Source: Aristolochia californica (taxonomy: Eukaryota > Streptophyta > Magnoliopsida > Piperales > Aristolochiaceae). Taken from it: a stretch of DNA of 64,000 nucleotides. A program made the position numbers and the translations under genes. Shown piece by piece: positions 28,526 through 40,280 of the stretch; position 1 is the first letter of the stretch; each line of letters opens with the position of its first letter. The notes under the pieces are model-generated. The model worked only from the letters and a program-made list of their open reading frames with translations, was not told the DNA's origin and did no database searches. The DNA lies in NCBI GenBank assembly GCA_029961685.1, contig JARWKL010000004.1:24371610-24435609 (forward strand), read 5' to 3'.

Positions 28526-31500
28526 ATATTGGGAGTCAACACTTAGTTAAAAATTCTCTGCATCCCCTTTTTCCCGACGATTGCAAAACTTGATATATAA
28601 AAACAAAAAAGAGTTTACCATCCCTAAAAATTACAGGTACATTTTAGAATTATCTCTCTCTACATTTGTGCATTGTGTATTTCCATTTTAGATGTATACT
28701 TTTTTCTTAAATAAAAACTTGAGTTTTGACTTTGCCTTCATCTCGTAAACAAAAAAAGAGATAAAAGGCAAATAGATCAGAACGAAATGAAAATTTTAGA
28801 TTTTATGTATGGAAATAATTTATAGCAATAAAAAATGTTAGTAAGCAAAATTTATTCACACACCACAGATGAACACAAAAGTTTTGTTGTGCAAGTTTGG
28901 GAAATTCCAGTAGTTCAACCCTAATAGCTCGAAATTTAATAAGAAAGAGATTTTTCTACATATGTTTTAAAAAATGGATATCCTTGATTTAAACATAATA
29001 AAGATGCAAAAGACCTATGGATCCAAACATTTTAAAGATAATAACGTTAAATTCCCAAAGGAACGTTCGGTGGGTATTTACCCTAGTCAAACAAGCTATT
29101 ATTTTGCCCATTTACAAAAAGTTGATGTAACGATCATAGATGATTAAAAAGTGATTTATCGTGCATAACGGGCTATATTTTTTTAAGGAATGACTGATGG
29201 ATAGGGTGTCAACACTTAGTTAAAAATCCCCTTACTCCCCCTTTTCCCGACGATTGCAAAACTTTATATATAAAAACAAGAAAGAGTTTAAAATCCCTAA
29301 AAATTACTGCCACTTTTTGGAATTATCTCTCTCTAGATTTGTGCATTGTGCATTTCCATTTTAGACGAATACATTTTTCTTAAATCAAAACCTGAGTTTT
29401 CACTTTCCCTTCATATCGTAAAAAAAATAGATCAAAGGCAAATAGATCACATCAAAATGAAAATTTTAGAGTTTATCTATGGATATAATAAAGAAAACTT
29501 ATTCCAACACCACAAATGAACACAAAATTTTTGTTATCCAAGTTTGAGAAATTCCACTAGTTCAACCCAAATAGCTCAAAATTTTATAAGAAAGAGATTT
29601 TTCTACAAATGTTTTAAAAAAAGGATATCCATGCTTGAAACATGTTGAAGATGCAAATGACCTATTGATCCAAACTTTTTAAAGATAATAACATTAAATT
29701 CCCAAGTGAACGTTCGGTGGGATATTTACCCGATTCAAACAAGCCATTATTTTGCACATTTACAAAAGGTTGACCTAACGATCATAGATGATTATAAAGT
29801 TATTTACCATGTGTAACGGGCTATATTTTTTTAAGGAATGACTTATGGAATGGGAGTCAACACTCAGCTAAAAATCTCCCGCCTCGCCCTTTTCGCAACG
29901 ATTATAGAACCTGATATATAAATACTAAAAAAGTTTACAATCCCTAAAACTTATAGACACTTTTTAGAATTATCTCTCTCTACATTTTTGCGTTGTGCAT
30001 TTCAATTTTAGATGTATACTTTTTTCTTAAATCAAAACTTAAGTGTTGACTTTCCCTTCATCTCGTCAAATAAAGAAGAGATAAAAGGCAAATAGATCAC
30101 AATAAAATGAAAATTTTAGAGTTTATGTATGGAAATAATTTAAAGCAATAAAAAATGTAAGAAAATAAAATTTATTATCATACCACAATTGAACAAAAAA
30201 GTTTTGTTATCTAAGTTTTTGGAAATTCCACTTGTTCAACCCTAATAACTCGGAATTTAATAAGAAAGAAATTTTTTTACACATGTTTTAAAAAATGGAT
30301 ATGCATACTTGAAACATATTAAAGATGCAAATGACCTATGGATCCAAACCTTTTAAAGATAATAACATTAAATTCCCAAGTGAACGTGTAGTGGGATATT
30401 TACCCGAGTCAAACAAGCCATTATTTTGCCCATTTACAAAAAGCTGACCTAACGATCATAAATGATTATAAAGTGATTTATCATGCGTAATGGGCTATTT
30501 TCTTGTATGGAATGATTTATGTATTGGGAGTCCACATTCAGTTAAAAATCACCCACCTCCCCCTTTTCCCCACGATTGCAGAACTTGATACGATTACAGA
30601 ACTTGATATATAAAACCTAAAAAGAGTTTACAATCCCTAAAAATTACAGGCACTTTTTGGAAGTATCTCTCTCTACATTTATGCATTGTGCATTTCCATT
30701 TATATGTATACTTTTTTCTTAAGTAAAAACTTGATTTTTGACTTTCCCTTCATCTCGTAAACAAAAAAAGAGATAAAAGGCAAATAGATCACAAAAAAAT
30801 GAAAATTTTAGAGTTTATGTAAGGAAAGAATTTAAAGCAATAAAAAATATAAATAAATAAAATTTACTCACACACCACAAATGAACACAAAAGTTTTGTT
30901 ATACAAGTTCGTGAAATTCCACTAGTTCAACCCTAATAGCTCGGAATTTTATAAGAAAGAAATTTTTCTACACATGTTTTAAAAATGGATATGCATGCAT
31001 GAAACATGTTAAAGATGCAAATGACCTACGGATCCAAACATTTTAAAGATAATAACATTAAATTCCCAAGTGAAAGTTCGGTGGGATATTTACCCGAGTC
31101 AAACAAGTCATATTTTTGCCCTTTTACAAAAATTTGACGTAACGATCATAGATGGTTGCAAAGTGATTTATTGTGCGTAATGGGCGATATTTTTTGTAAG
31201 GAATGACTAATGGATAGGGTTTCAACACAGTTAAAAATCGCCCGCCTCCCCCTTTTCTTGACGATAGCAAAACTTTACATATAAAAACAAAAAAAAGTTT
31301 ACAATCCCTAAAAATTACTGCCACTTTTTTGAATTATCTCTCTCTAAATTTGTGCATTGTACATTTCCATTTTAGATGTATACTTTTTTCTTATATCAAA
31401 ACTAGAGTTTTCACTTTCCCTTCATCTCGTAAACAAAAAAAGAGATAAAAGGCAATAGATCACAACAAAATGAAAATTTTAGAGTTTATGTATGGAAAGA

Positions 31501-32550
31501 ATTTAAATCAATAACTAATGTAAGTAAAGAAAATTTGTTCTCCCACCACAAATGAAAAGAAAAGTTTTGTTATCCAAGTTTGGGAAATTCCACTTGTTCA
31601 ACCTTATTAGCTCTGAATTTTATAAGAAATATTTTTCTACACATGATTTAAAAAATGGATATGCATGCTTGAAAAATGTTAAAGATGAAAATGACATATC
31701 GATCCAAACCTTTTAAAGAGAATAACATTAAATTCCCAAGTGAACGTGTGGTGGGATATTTACCCGAGTCAAACAAGCAATTATTTTGCCCGTTTACAAA
31801 AAGCTGACTTAACGATCATAGATGATTTTAAAGTGATTTATCATGTGTAATGGACAATATTATTTTATGGAATAACTTAAGGATTGGGAGTCAACAGTTT
31901 GTTAAAAATCCACCTCCTCCCCGTTTTTTCGACGATTGCAGAACCTGATATATAAAAAACTAAAAACAGTTTACAATCCCTAAAAATGATAGATACTTTT
32001 TGGAATTATCTCTTTCTACATTTATGCATTGTGCATTTCAATTTTAGAAGTAAAATTTTTTCTGAAATCAAAACTTGAGTTTACACTTTCCCTTCATCTC
32101 GTAAACAAAAAAAGAGATAAAAGTCAAATAGATCACTAAAAAATGAAAATTTTAGAGTTTATGTATGGTAAAAATTTAAAGCAATAACAAATGTAAGTAA
32201 AGAAAATTTATTCACACACCACAAATGAAAACAAAAGTTTTATTATCCTAGTTTGGGAAATTCCACTAGTTCAAACCTAATAGCTTGGAATTTTATTAGA
32301 AAGAGATTTTTCTGCACATGTTTTAAAAAATGGATATGCATGCTTGGAACATGTTAAAGATTCAAATGACCGATGGATTCAAACCTTTTAAAGAGAATAA
32401 CATTAAATACCCAAGTGAACATGCGGTGAGATTTTTACCCAAGTCAAACAAGCAGTTTTTTTTCCCAATTAAAAAAAGTTGACCTAACGATCATAATTGA
32501 TGGTAAAGTTATTTATCATGCGTAACAGGCTATATTTTTGTAAGGAATTA
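26850..32550 (+). repeat. Multi-monomer block copied at 36.2-42.2 kb
   Basis: Diagnostic variants pair with the downstream block at offsets that step by about one monomer: about 9.36 kb (ATACAATTTTTGAAAATTCC at 26875/36237), then 8.69 kb (T1-type region 27.9-28.4), back to 9.36 kb (GGATAGGGTGTCAACAC at 29199/38564), 9.07 kb after the 40281 deletion, then 9.74 kb (GATGAAAATGACATAT at 31685/41425; TTATTAGAAAGAG at 32295/42038). The steps imply single-monomer gains and losses after the block was duplicated. Confidence 0.72.
30573..30608 (+). repeat. 18-bp tandem duplication (one mismatch)
   Basis: CGATTGCAGAACTTGATA (30573-30590) is followed directly by CGATTACAGAACTTGATA (30591-30608). The unit starting at 30521 is lengthened to 691 bp. 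The matching position near 39.9 kb in the duplicated block has a single copy, so this arose after the block duplication or was lost there. Confidence 0.92.
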
Positions 32551-33000
32551 CTTATGGAGTGGGAGTCAAAACTCAGTTAAAAATCCCCCGCCTCCCCCTT
32601 TTCCCGACGATTGCAAAACCATATATATAAAAACTAAAAAGAGTTTACATTGCCTAAAAATTATAGACACTTTTTGGAATTATCTTTCTCTACATTTGTG
32701 CATTGTGCATTTCCATTTTAAATGTAAACTTTTTTCTTAAATCAAAACTTGAGTTTTCACATTCCCTTCATCTCGTAAACATAAAAAGAGATAAAAGGAA
32801 AATAGATCACAACAAAATGAAAATTTTACAGTTTTTGTATCGGAAGAATTGAAAACAATAACAAAAGTAAGTAAAGAAAATTTATTCACACCCCAAAAAT
32901 GAACACAAAAGTTTTGTTATCCACATTTAGGAAATTCCACCAGTTCAACCCTAATAGCTCGGAATTTTATAAGAAAGAGATTTTTCTAATCATGTTTTAA
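32000..33000 (+). repeat. Region matching 20.2-20.8 kb and then 22.1-22.55 kb
   Basis: Up to about 32.55 kb the rare variants match 20.2-20.77 kb (offset about 11.78 kb; GATTTTTACCCAAGTC and ATAATTGATGGTAAAG are shared). From about 32.56 kb they match 22.1-22.55 kb (offset about 10.44 kb; GTATCGGAAGAATT and CCACCAGTTCAA are shared). The offset change is two monomers, so two units were lost here or gained in the other copy. Confidence 0.65.
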
Positions 33001-33999
33001 AAAATGAATATGCATGCTTGAATCAAACATTTTTAAGATAATAACATTAAATTCCCAGGTGAACATTCGATGGGATATTTACTCGACTCAAACAAGCCAT
33101 TATTTTTCCCAATTACTAAAAGCTGACCTAACAAACATAAATGATTATAAAATGATTTATCATGCATAACAGGCTATATTTTTGTAAGGAATCACTTATG
33201 GATTGGGAGTCAACACTGAGTTAAAAATCCCCCGCCTCCCCTTTTTCTTGACGATTACCGAACCTGATATATAAAAACTAAAAAGAGTTTACAATCCTTA
33301 AAAATTACAGACTACTTTTGGAATTATCTCTCTCTAAATTTGTGCAATGTGCATTTCGATTTTATATGTATACTTTTTTCTTAAATCAAAAGATGACTTT
33401 TCACTTTCACTTCATCTCGTGAACAAAAAAAGAGATAAAAGGCAAATAAATCACAACAAAATGAAAATTTTAGAGTTTATGTATGGAAAGAATATAATGA
33501 AATAAAAAATGTAAGTAAAGAAAATTTATTCACACACCAAAAATGAACACAAAGTTTTGTTATGCAAGTTTGGGAAATTCCACTAGTTTAACCCTAATAG
33601 CTCGGAATTTTATAAGAAAGAGATTTTTCTACACATGTTTTAAAAATATGATATGCAAGCTTGAAACATGTTAAAGATTCAAATGACCTATGGATCCAAT
33701 CTTTTTAAAGAGAATAACTTTAAACTCCCAAATGAACGTGCGGTGGGATATTTTCCCGAGTCAAACAAGCCATTATTTTGCCCATTTACAAAAAGCTGAC
33801 CTAATGATCATGGATGATTGAAAAGTTATTTATCACGAGTAACGGGCTATATTTTTTTAAGAATGACTTATGGAGTGGTAGTCAACACTCAATTAAAAAC
33901 CACCCGCCTCCCCCTTTTCCCGAAGATTGTAGAACCTGAAATATAAAAACTAAAAAGAGTTTACAATCCCTAAAAATTACAAACAGCTTTTGGAATTAT

Positions 34000-36200
34000 C
34001 TCTCTCTAAATTTTTGCATTGTGCGTTTACATTTAAGATGTATACTTTTTTCTTAAATCAAAACTTGATTTTTCACTTTCCCTTCATCTCGTAAACAAAA
34101 AAAAAGAAAAAAGGCAAATAGAATTTATGTTTGGAAAGAATTTAAGGTAGAATAATATTAGTAAAGAAAATGTACTGACACACCACAAATGAACACAAAA
34201 GTTTTGTTATCCAAGTTTGGGAAAATTCCTCTAGTTCAACTCTAATAGCTCGGAAATTTAAAAGAAAGAGATTTTTTAACACATGTTTTAAAAAATGGAT
34301 ATGCATGCTAGAAACATGTTAAAGATGCAAATGACCTTTGGATCCAAACCTTATAATGAGAATAACATTAAATTCCTAAGTGAACGTGTGGTGGGATATT
34401 TACCCAAGTCAAACAAGCCCTTACTTTGCCCATTTACAAAAAGCTGACCTAACGGTCATAGATGATTGTAAAGTTATTTATCGTGTGTAAGGGGCTATAT
34501 TTTTATAAGGAATGACTTATGGATTGGGAGTCAACACTCTGTTAAAAATCTCCCGCATCCCCCTTTTCCCGACAATTGCAGAACTTGATATATAATAAAC
34601 AAAAAAGAGTTTACAAGCCCTAAAAATTACATGCACTTTTTGGAATTATATCTCTCTAGATTTTCACATTGTGCATTTCCATTTTAGGTGTATACTATTT
34701 TCTTAAATCAAAACTTGAGTTTTCATTTTCACTTCATCTCGTAAACAAAATAAGTGATAAAAGGCAAATAGATCACAAAAAAAATGAAAATTTTAGAGTT
34801 TATGTAGGGAAAGAATTCAAAGCAATAACAATTGTAAGTAAAAAAAATTTATTCACAAAGCACAAATGAACAAAAAAATTTTGTTAACAAAAATTGGGAG
34901 ATTCCACTAGTTCAACCCTAATAGCTCGAAATTTTATAAGAAAAAGATTTTTCTACACATGTTTTAAAAAAAAGGATATGCATGCTTGAAACATGTTAAA
35001 GATTCAAATGACCTATGGACCCAACCTTTTAAAGAGAATAACTTTAAAATCTCAAATGAATGTGCGATGGGATATTTTCCCGAGTCAAACAAGCTATTAT
35101 TTTGCCCATTTAAAAAAACGCTAACCTAACGATCTTAGACGATTGTAAACTGATTTATCATGGGTAACGGGCTATATTTTTGTAAGGAATGACTTATGAA
35201 ATGGGAGTCAACACTCAATTAAAAATCCCCCGCTTGCCGCTTTTCCCGACGATTCCTGAACCTGATATATAAAAACTAAAAAGAGTTTACAATCCCTAAA
35301 AATTACAGACACTTTTTGGAATTTTCTCTCTCTACATATTTGCATTGTGCATTTCCATTTTAGATGTATAATTTTTTCTTAAATCAAAACTTGAATTTTC
35401 ACTTTCCCTTCATCTTGTATACAAAAAAAGAGATAAAAGGCAAAGAGATCACAACAAAATGAAAATTTTAGAGTTTATGTATGGAAAGAATTTAAAGCAA
35501 TAACAAAATTAAGTAAAGAAAATTTATTAACACACCACAAATGAACACAAAAGTTTAGTTATCCAAGTTTGGGAAAATTTCACTAGTTCAACCATAATAG
35601 CTCGGAATTTTATAAGAAAGAAATTTTTCTACACCTGTTTTAAAAAATGGAAATGCATGCTTGAAACATGTTAAAGATGCAAATGACCGATGGATCCAAA
35701 TATTTTAAAGACAATAATATTAAATTCCCTAGTGAACGTGCGGTGGGATATTTACCCGGATTTGACAAGCCATTATTTTACCCATTTACAAAAAGCTAAC
35801 CTAACTATCATAGATGATTGTAAAGTTATTTGTCATGCGTAACAGGCTATATTTTTGTAAGGAATCACTTATGGATCTGGACTCAACACTCAATTAAAAA
35901 TCCCCTCCATCCCCCTTTTCCCGACGATTGCAGAACATGATATATAAAAAATTAAAAAGAGTTTACAATCCCTAAAAATTACAGATCGTTTTTGGATATA
36001 TCTCTCTCTACATTTGTGCATTGTGCATTTCCAATTAAGATGTATACTTTTTTCTTAAAGAAAAACTAGAGTTTTCACTTTCCCTTCATCTCGTAAAAAA
36101 AAAGAGATAAAAGGCAAATAGATCACAACAAAATGAAAATTTTAGAGTTTAAGTATGGGAAGAAATCAAGGCCATAACAAATCTAAGTAAAGAAAATTTA
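34000..36200 (+). repeat. Partner of the 16.9-19.1 kb duplication
   Basis: This stretch carries the same ordered rare variants as 16.9-19.1 kb at an offset of about 17.13 kb, including the shared deletion near 34125 and the GATTTGACAAGCC variant near 35757. Differences between the two copies are scattered substitutions, so the copying is not very recent. Confidence 0.75.
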
Positions 36201-37929
36201 TTCACACACCCGAAATGAACCCAAAAGTTTTGTTATACAATTTTTGAAAATTCCACTAGTTTAAGCCTAATATCTCGGAATTTAATAAGAAAGAGATTTT
36301 TCTACATATGTTTTAAAAAGTGGATACGCATGCTTGAAACAAGTTAAAGATTCAAATGACCTACTGGTCCAAACCTTTTAAAGAGAATAACATTAAATTC
36401 CCAAATGAACGTGCGCTGGGATATTTACTCGAGTCAAACATGCCATTATTTTGCCCATTTAAAAAAACATGATCTAACTATCATAGAAGATTATAAAGTG
36501 ATTTATCATGCGTAATGAGCTATATTTTTGTAAGGAATGACTTATGGATATGGACTCAACACTCAGTTAAAAATCCCCTGCCTGCCACTTTTCCCAACGA
36601 TTGTTGAACCTGACATGTAAAAACAAAAAAGAGTTTACAAGCCCTAAAAATTACAAACACCTTTTGGATGTATCTCTCCCTACATTTATCCCTTGTGCAT
36701 TTCCTTTTTTGATGTATACTTTTTTCATAAATCAAAATTTGAGTTTTCACTTTTCCTTCATGTCATAATCAAAAAAAGAGATAAAAGGCAAATTAATCAC
36801 AACAAAATGAAAATGTTATAGTTTATTTATGGAAATAAATCAAGGCAATAACAAATGTAAGTAAACAAAATTTATTCACACACCACGAATGAACACAAAA
36901 GTTTTGTTATACAAGTTTGGGAAATTCCCCTACTTTAAGCCTAATAGCTCGGAATTTAATAAAAAAAAGTTTTTTCTACACATGTTTTCAAAAATGGATA
37001 CGCATGCTTGAAAAAGTTAAAGATGCAAATGACCTACAGATCCAAATGTTTTAAAGACAATAACATTGAATTCCCAAGTGAACATGCGGTCGGATATTTA
37101 CTCGAGTCAAACAAGCCATTATTTTGCCCATTTACAAAAACCTGACCTAACGATCATAGATGATTATTAAGTGATTTATCATGCGTAATGAGCTATATTT
37201 TTGTAAGGAATGACTTATGGATTGGTGCTCAACACTCAATTAAAAATCCCCACCCTCCCCCTTTTCCCGACGATTGCAGAACCTGATATATAAAAACTTA
37301 AAAGAGTTTACAATCCCTAAAAATTATAGACACTTTTTGGAATTATCTCTCTCAACATTTGTGCACTATGCACTTCCATTTTTTATGTATACTTTTTTCT
37401 TAAATCAAAACTTGAGATTTCACTTTCCCTGCATCTCGTAAAAAAAAGAAGAGATAAAAGGTAAATAGATCACAACAAAATGAAAATTGTACAGTTTATG
37501 TATGGAAAAAATTTAAACCAATAACAAATGTAAGTAAAGAAAATTTATTCTTCTACCACAAATGAACTGAAAAGTTTTGTTATCCACGTTTGGGAAATTC
37601 CACTTGTTCAACCCTAATATCTCGGAATTTTATAAGAAAGAGATTTTTCTACACATGTTTTAAAAAATGGATATGCATGCATGAAACATGTTAAAGATGG
37701 AAATGACCTATGGATCCAAACCTTTTAAAGATACTAACTTTAAATTTCCAAGTGAACGTGCGGTGGGATATTTACCCGAGTCAAACAAGCCATTATTTTG
37801 CCCTTTTACAATAAGCTGATGTAACAATCATAGATGATTATAAAGTGATTTATCATGCACAACGGGCTATATTTTTGTAAGGAATGACTTATGGATTGGT
37901 AGTCAACACTCAATTAAAAATTCCACCCC

Positions 37930-37930
<1 letters not shown>

Positions 37931-37964
<34 letters not shown>
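37931..37964 (+). repeat. Homopolymer C run, 34 bases
   Basis: The C-rich block of the monomer starting near 37893 has expanded to 34 consecutive C, preceded by CCCCA and followed by TCCCACTTTTCCC. The normal block has two runs of five C separated by GCCT. The run could be genuine slippage expansion or a homopolymer sequencing or assembly error; its exact length should not be trusted. Confidence 0.9.
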
Positions 37965-37967
<3 letters not shown>

Positions 37968-39875
37968 CACTTTTCCCGACGATTGCTGAACTTGATTTAA
38001 AAAAAGTAAAAATAGTTTACAATCCCTAAAAGGTACAACCACTTTTTGGAATTATCTCTCTCTACATTTGTGCATTGTGCATTTCTATTTTAGATTTATA
38101 CTTTTTTCTTAAATAAAAACTTGAGTTTGACTTTCCCTTCATCTCGTAAACAAAAAAAGAGATAAAAGTCAAATAGATCAAAACAAAATGAAAATTTTAG
38201 AGTTTATGCTTGGGAAAAATTTATAGCAATAAAAAATGTAAGTAAAAAAAATTATTCACACACCACAGATGAACACAAAAGTTTTGTTATGCAAGTTTGG
38301 AAAATTCCAGTAGTTTAATAGCTCAAAATTTTAAAAAATGGATATCCATGCTTCAAACATATTAAAGATTCAAATGACCAATGGATCCAAATATTTTAAA
38401 GATAATAACGTTAAATTCCCAAGTGAAGGTTTGGTAGGATATTTACCCTAGTCAAACAAGCCATTATTTTGCCCATTGACAAAAAGCTGATATAATGATC
38501 ATAGATGATTAAAAAGTGATTTATCATGCGTAATGGGCTATATTTTTTTAAGGAATGACTGATGGATAGGGTGTCAACACTTAGTTAAAACTCCCCCGAC
38601 TCCCCCTTTTCCTGACGATTGCAAAACTTTATATATTAAAACAAAAAAGAGTTTACAATCCCTAAAAATTAATGCCACTTTTTGGAATTATCTCTCTCTA
38701 CATTTTTGCATTGTGCATTTGCATTTTAGACGTATACTTTTTTCTTAAATCAAAACCTGAGTTTTCACTTTCCCTTCATATCGTAAACAAAAAAAGAGAT
38801 AAAAGGCAAATAGATCACAACAAAATGAAAATTTTAGAGTTTATATATGGATATAATTTAAAGCAATAACAAATTTAAGTAAATAAAACTTATTGCAACA
38901 CCACAAATGAACACAAAAGTTTTGTTATCCAAGTTTGAGAAATTCCACTAGTTCAACCCTAATAGCTCGAAATTTTATAAGAAAGAGATTTTTCTACAAT
39001 TTTTTTAAAAATGGATATCCATGCTTGAAAAATGTTGAAGATGCAAATGACCTATTGATCCAAACAATTTAAAGATAATAACAATAAATTCCCAAGTAAA
39101 TGTTCGGTGGGATATTTACCCGAGTCCAACAAGCCATTATTTTGCACATTTACAAAGGGCTGACCTAACGATTATAGATTATTATAAAGTGATTTACCAT
39201 GTGTAACGGGCTATATTTTTTTAAGGAATGACTTATGGATTGGGAGTCAACACTCAGTTAAAAATCCCCCTCCTCCCCCTTTTCCCGACGATTGTAGAAC
39301 CTAAAACTTATAGACACTTTTTGGAATTATCTCTCTCTACATTTGTGCATTGTGCTTTTCTATTTTAGATGTATACATTTTCTTAAATCAAAACTTGAGT
39401 GTTGACTTTCCCTTCATCTCGTAAAATAAAGAAGAGATAAAAGGCAAATACATCACAATAAAATGAAAATTTTAGAGTTTATGTATGGAAATAATTTAAA
39501 GCAATAACAAATGTAAGTAAAGAAAATTTATTATCATACCAAAAATGAACAGAAAATTTTTGTTATCCAAGTTTTGGAAATTCCACTTCTTCAACCCTAA
39601 TAACTCGGAATTTTATAAGAAAGAGATTTTTTTACACATGTTTTAAAAAATGGATATGCATACTTGAAACATGTTAAAGATGCAAATGACCTATGGATCC
39701 AAGCCTTTTAAAGATAATAACATTAAATTCCCAAGTGAACTTGCAGTGGGATATTTACCCGAGTCAAACAAGCCATTATTTTGCCCATTTACAAAAAGCT
39801 GACCAAACGATCATAGATGATTATAAAGTGATTTATCATGCGTAACGGGCTATTTTTTTGTATGGAATGACTTAT

Positions 39876-40280
39876 GTATTGGGAGTCAACATTTAGTTAA
39901 AAATCCCCCGCCTCCCCCCTTTCCCCACGATTGCAGAACTTCATATATAAAACCAAAAAAAAGTTTACAATCCCTAAACATTACAAGCACTTTTTGGAAG
40001 TCTCTCTCTCTCTAAATTTATGCATTGTGCATTTCCATGTATATGTATACTTTTTTCTTAAATAAAAACTTGATTTTCGACTTTCCCTTCATCTCGTAAA
40101 CAAAAAAAGAGATAAAAGGCAAATGGATCACAACAAAATGAAAATTTTAGAGTTTATGTATGGAAAGAATTTAAAGCAATAACAAATGTAAATAAAGAAA
40201 ATTTATTCACACACCACAAATGAACAAAAAAAATTTGTTATAAAAATTCAGGAAATTCCACTAGTTCAACCCTAATAGCT
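39876..40280 (+). repeat. Monomer truncated to about 405 bp
   Basis: AATAGCTTGG joins GTTTCAACACTCAG at 40281-40284. About 270 bp between the GTTCAACCC region and the phase motif are lost, apparently across a shared TGG. The matching stretch near 30.5-31.2 kb keeps the missing part, so the loss happened after the two stretches were copied from each other. Confidence 0.85.

Noticed and set aside
31124..31324. Minus-strand open frame of 66 codons, and others at 3126-3317, 36556-36750 and 54565-54774
   Set aside because: These are frames of the same repeat read on either strand. Neighbouring monomers interrupt the equivalent frames, so there is no sign of selection for coding.
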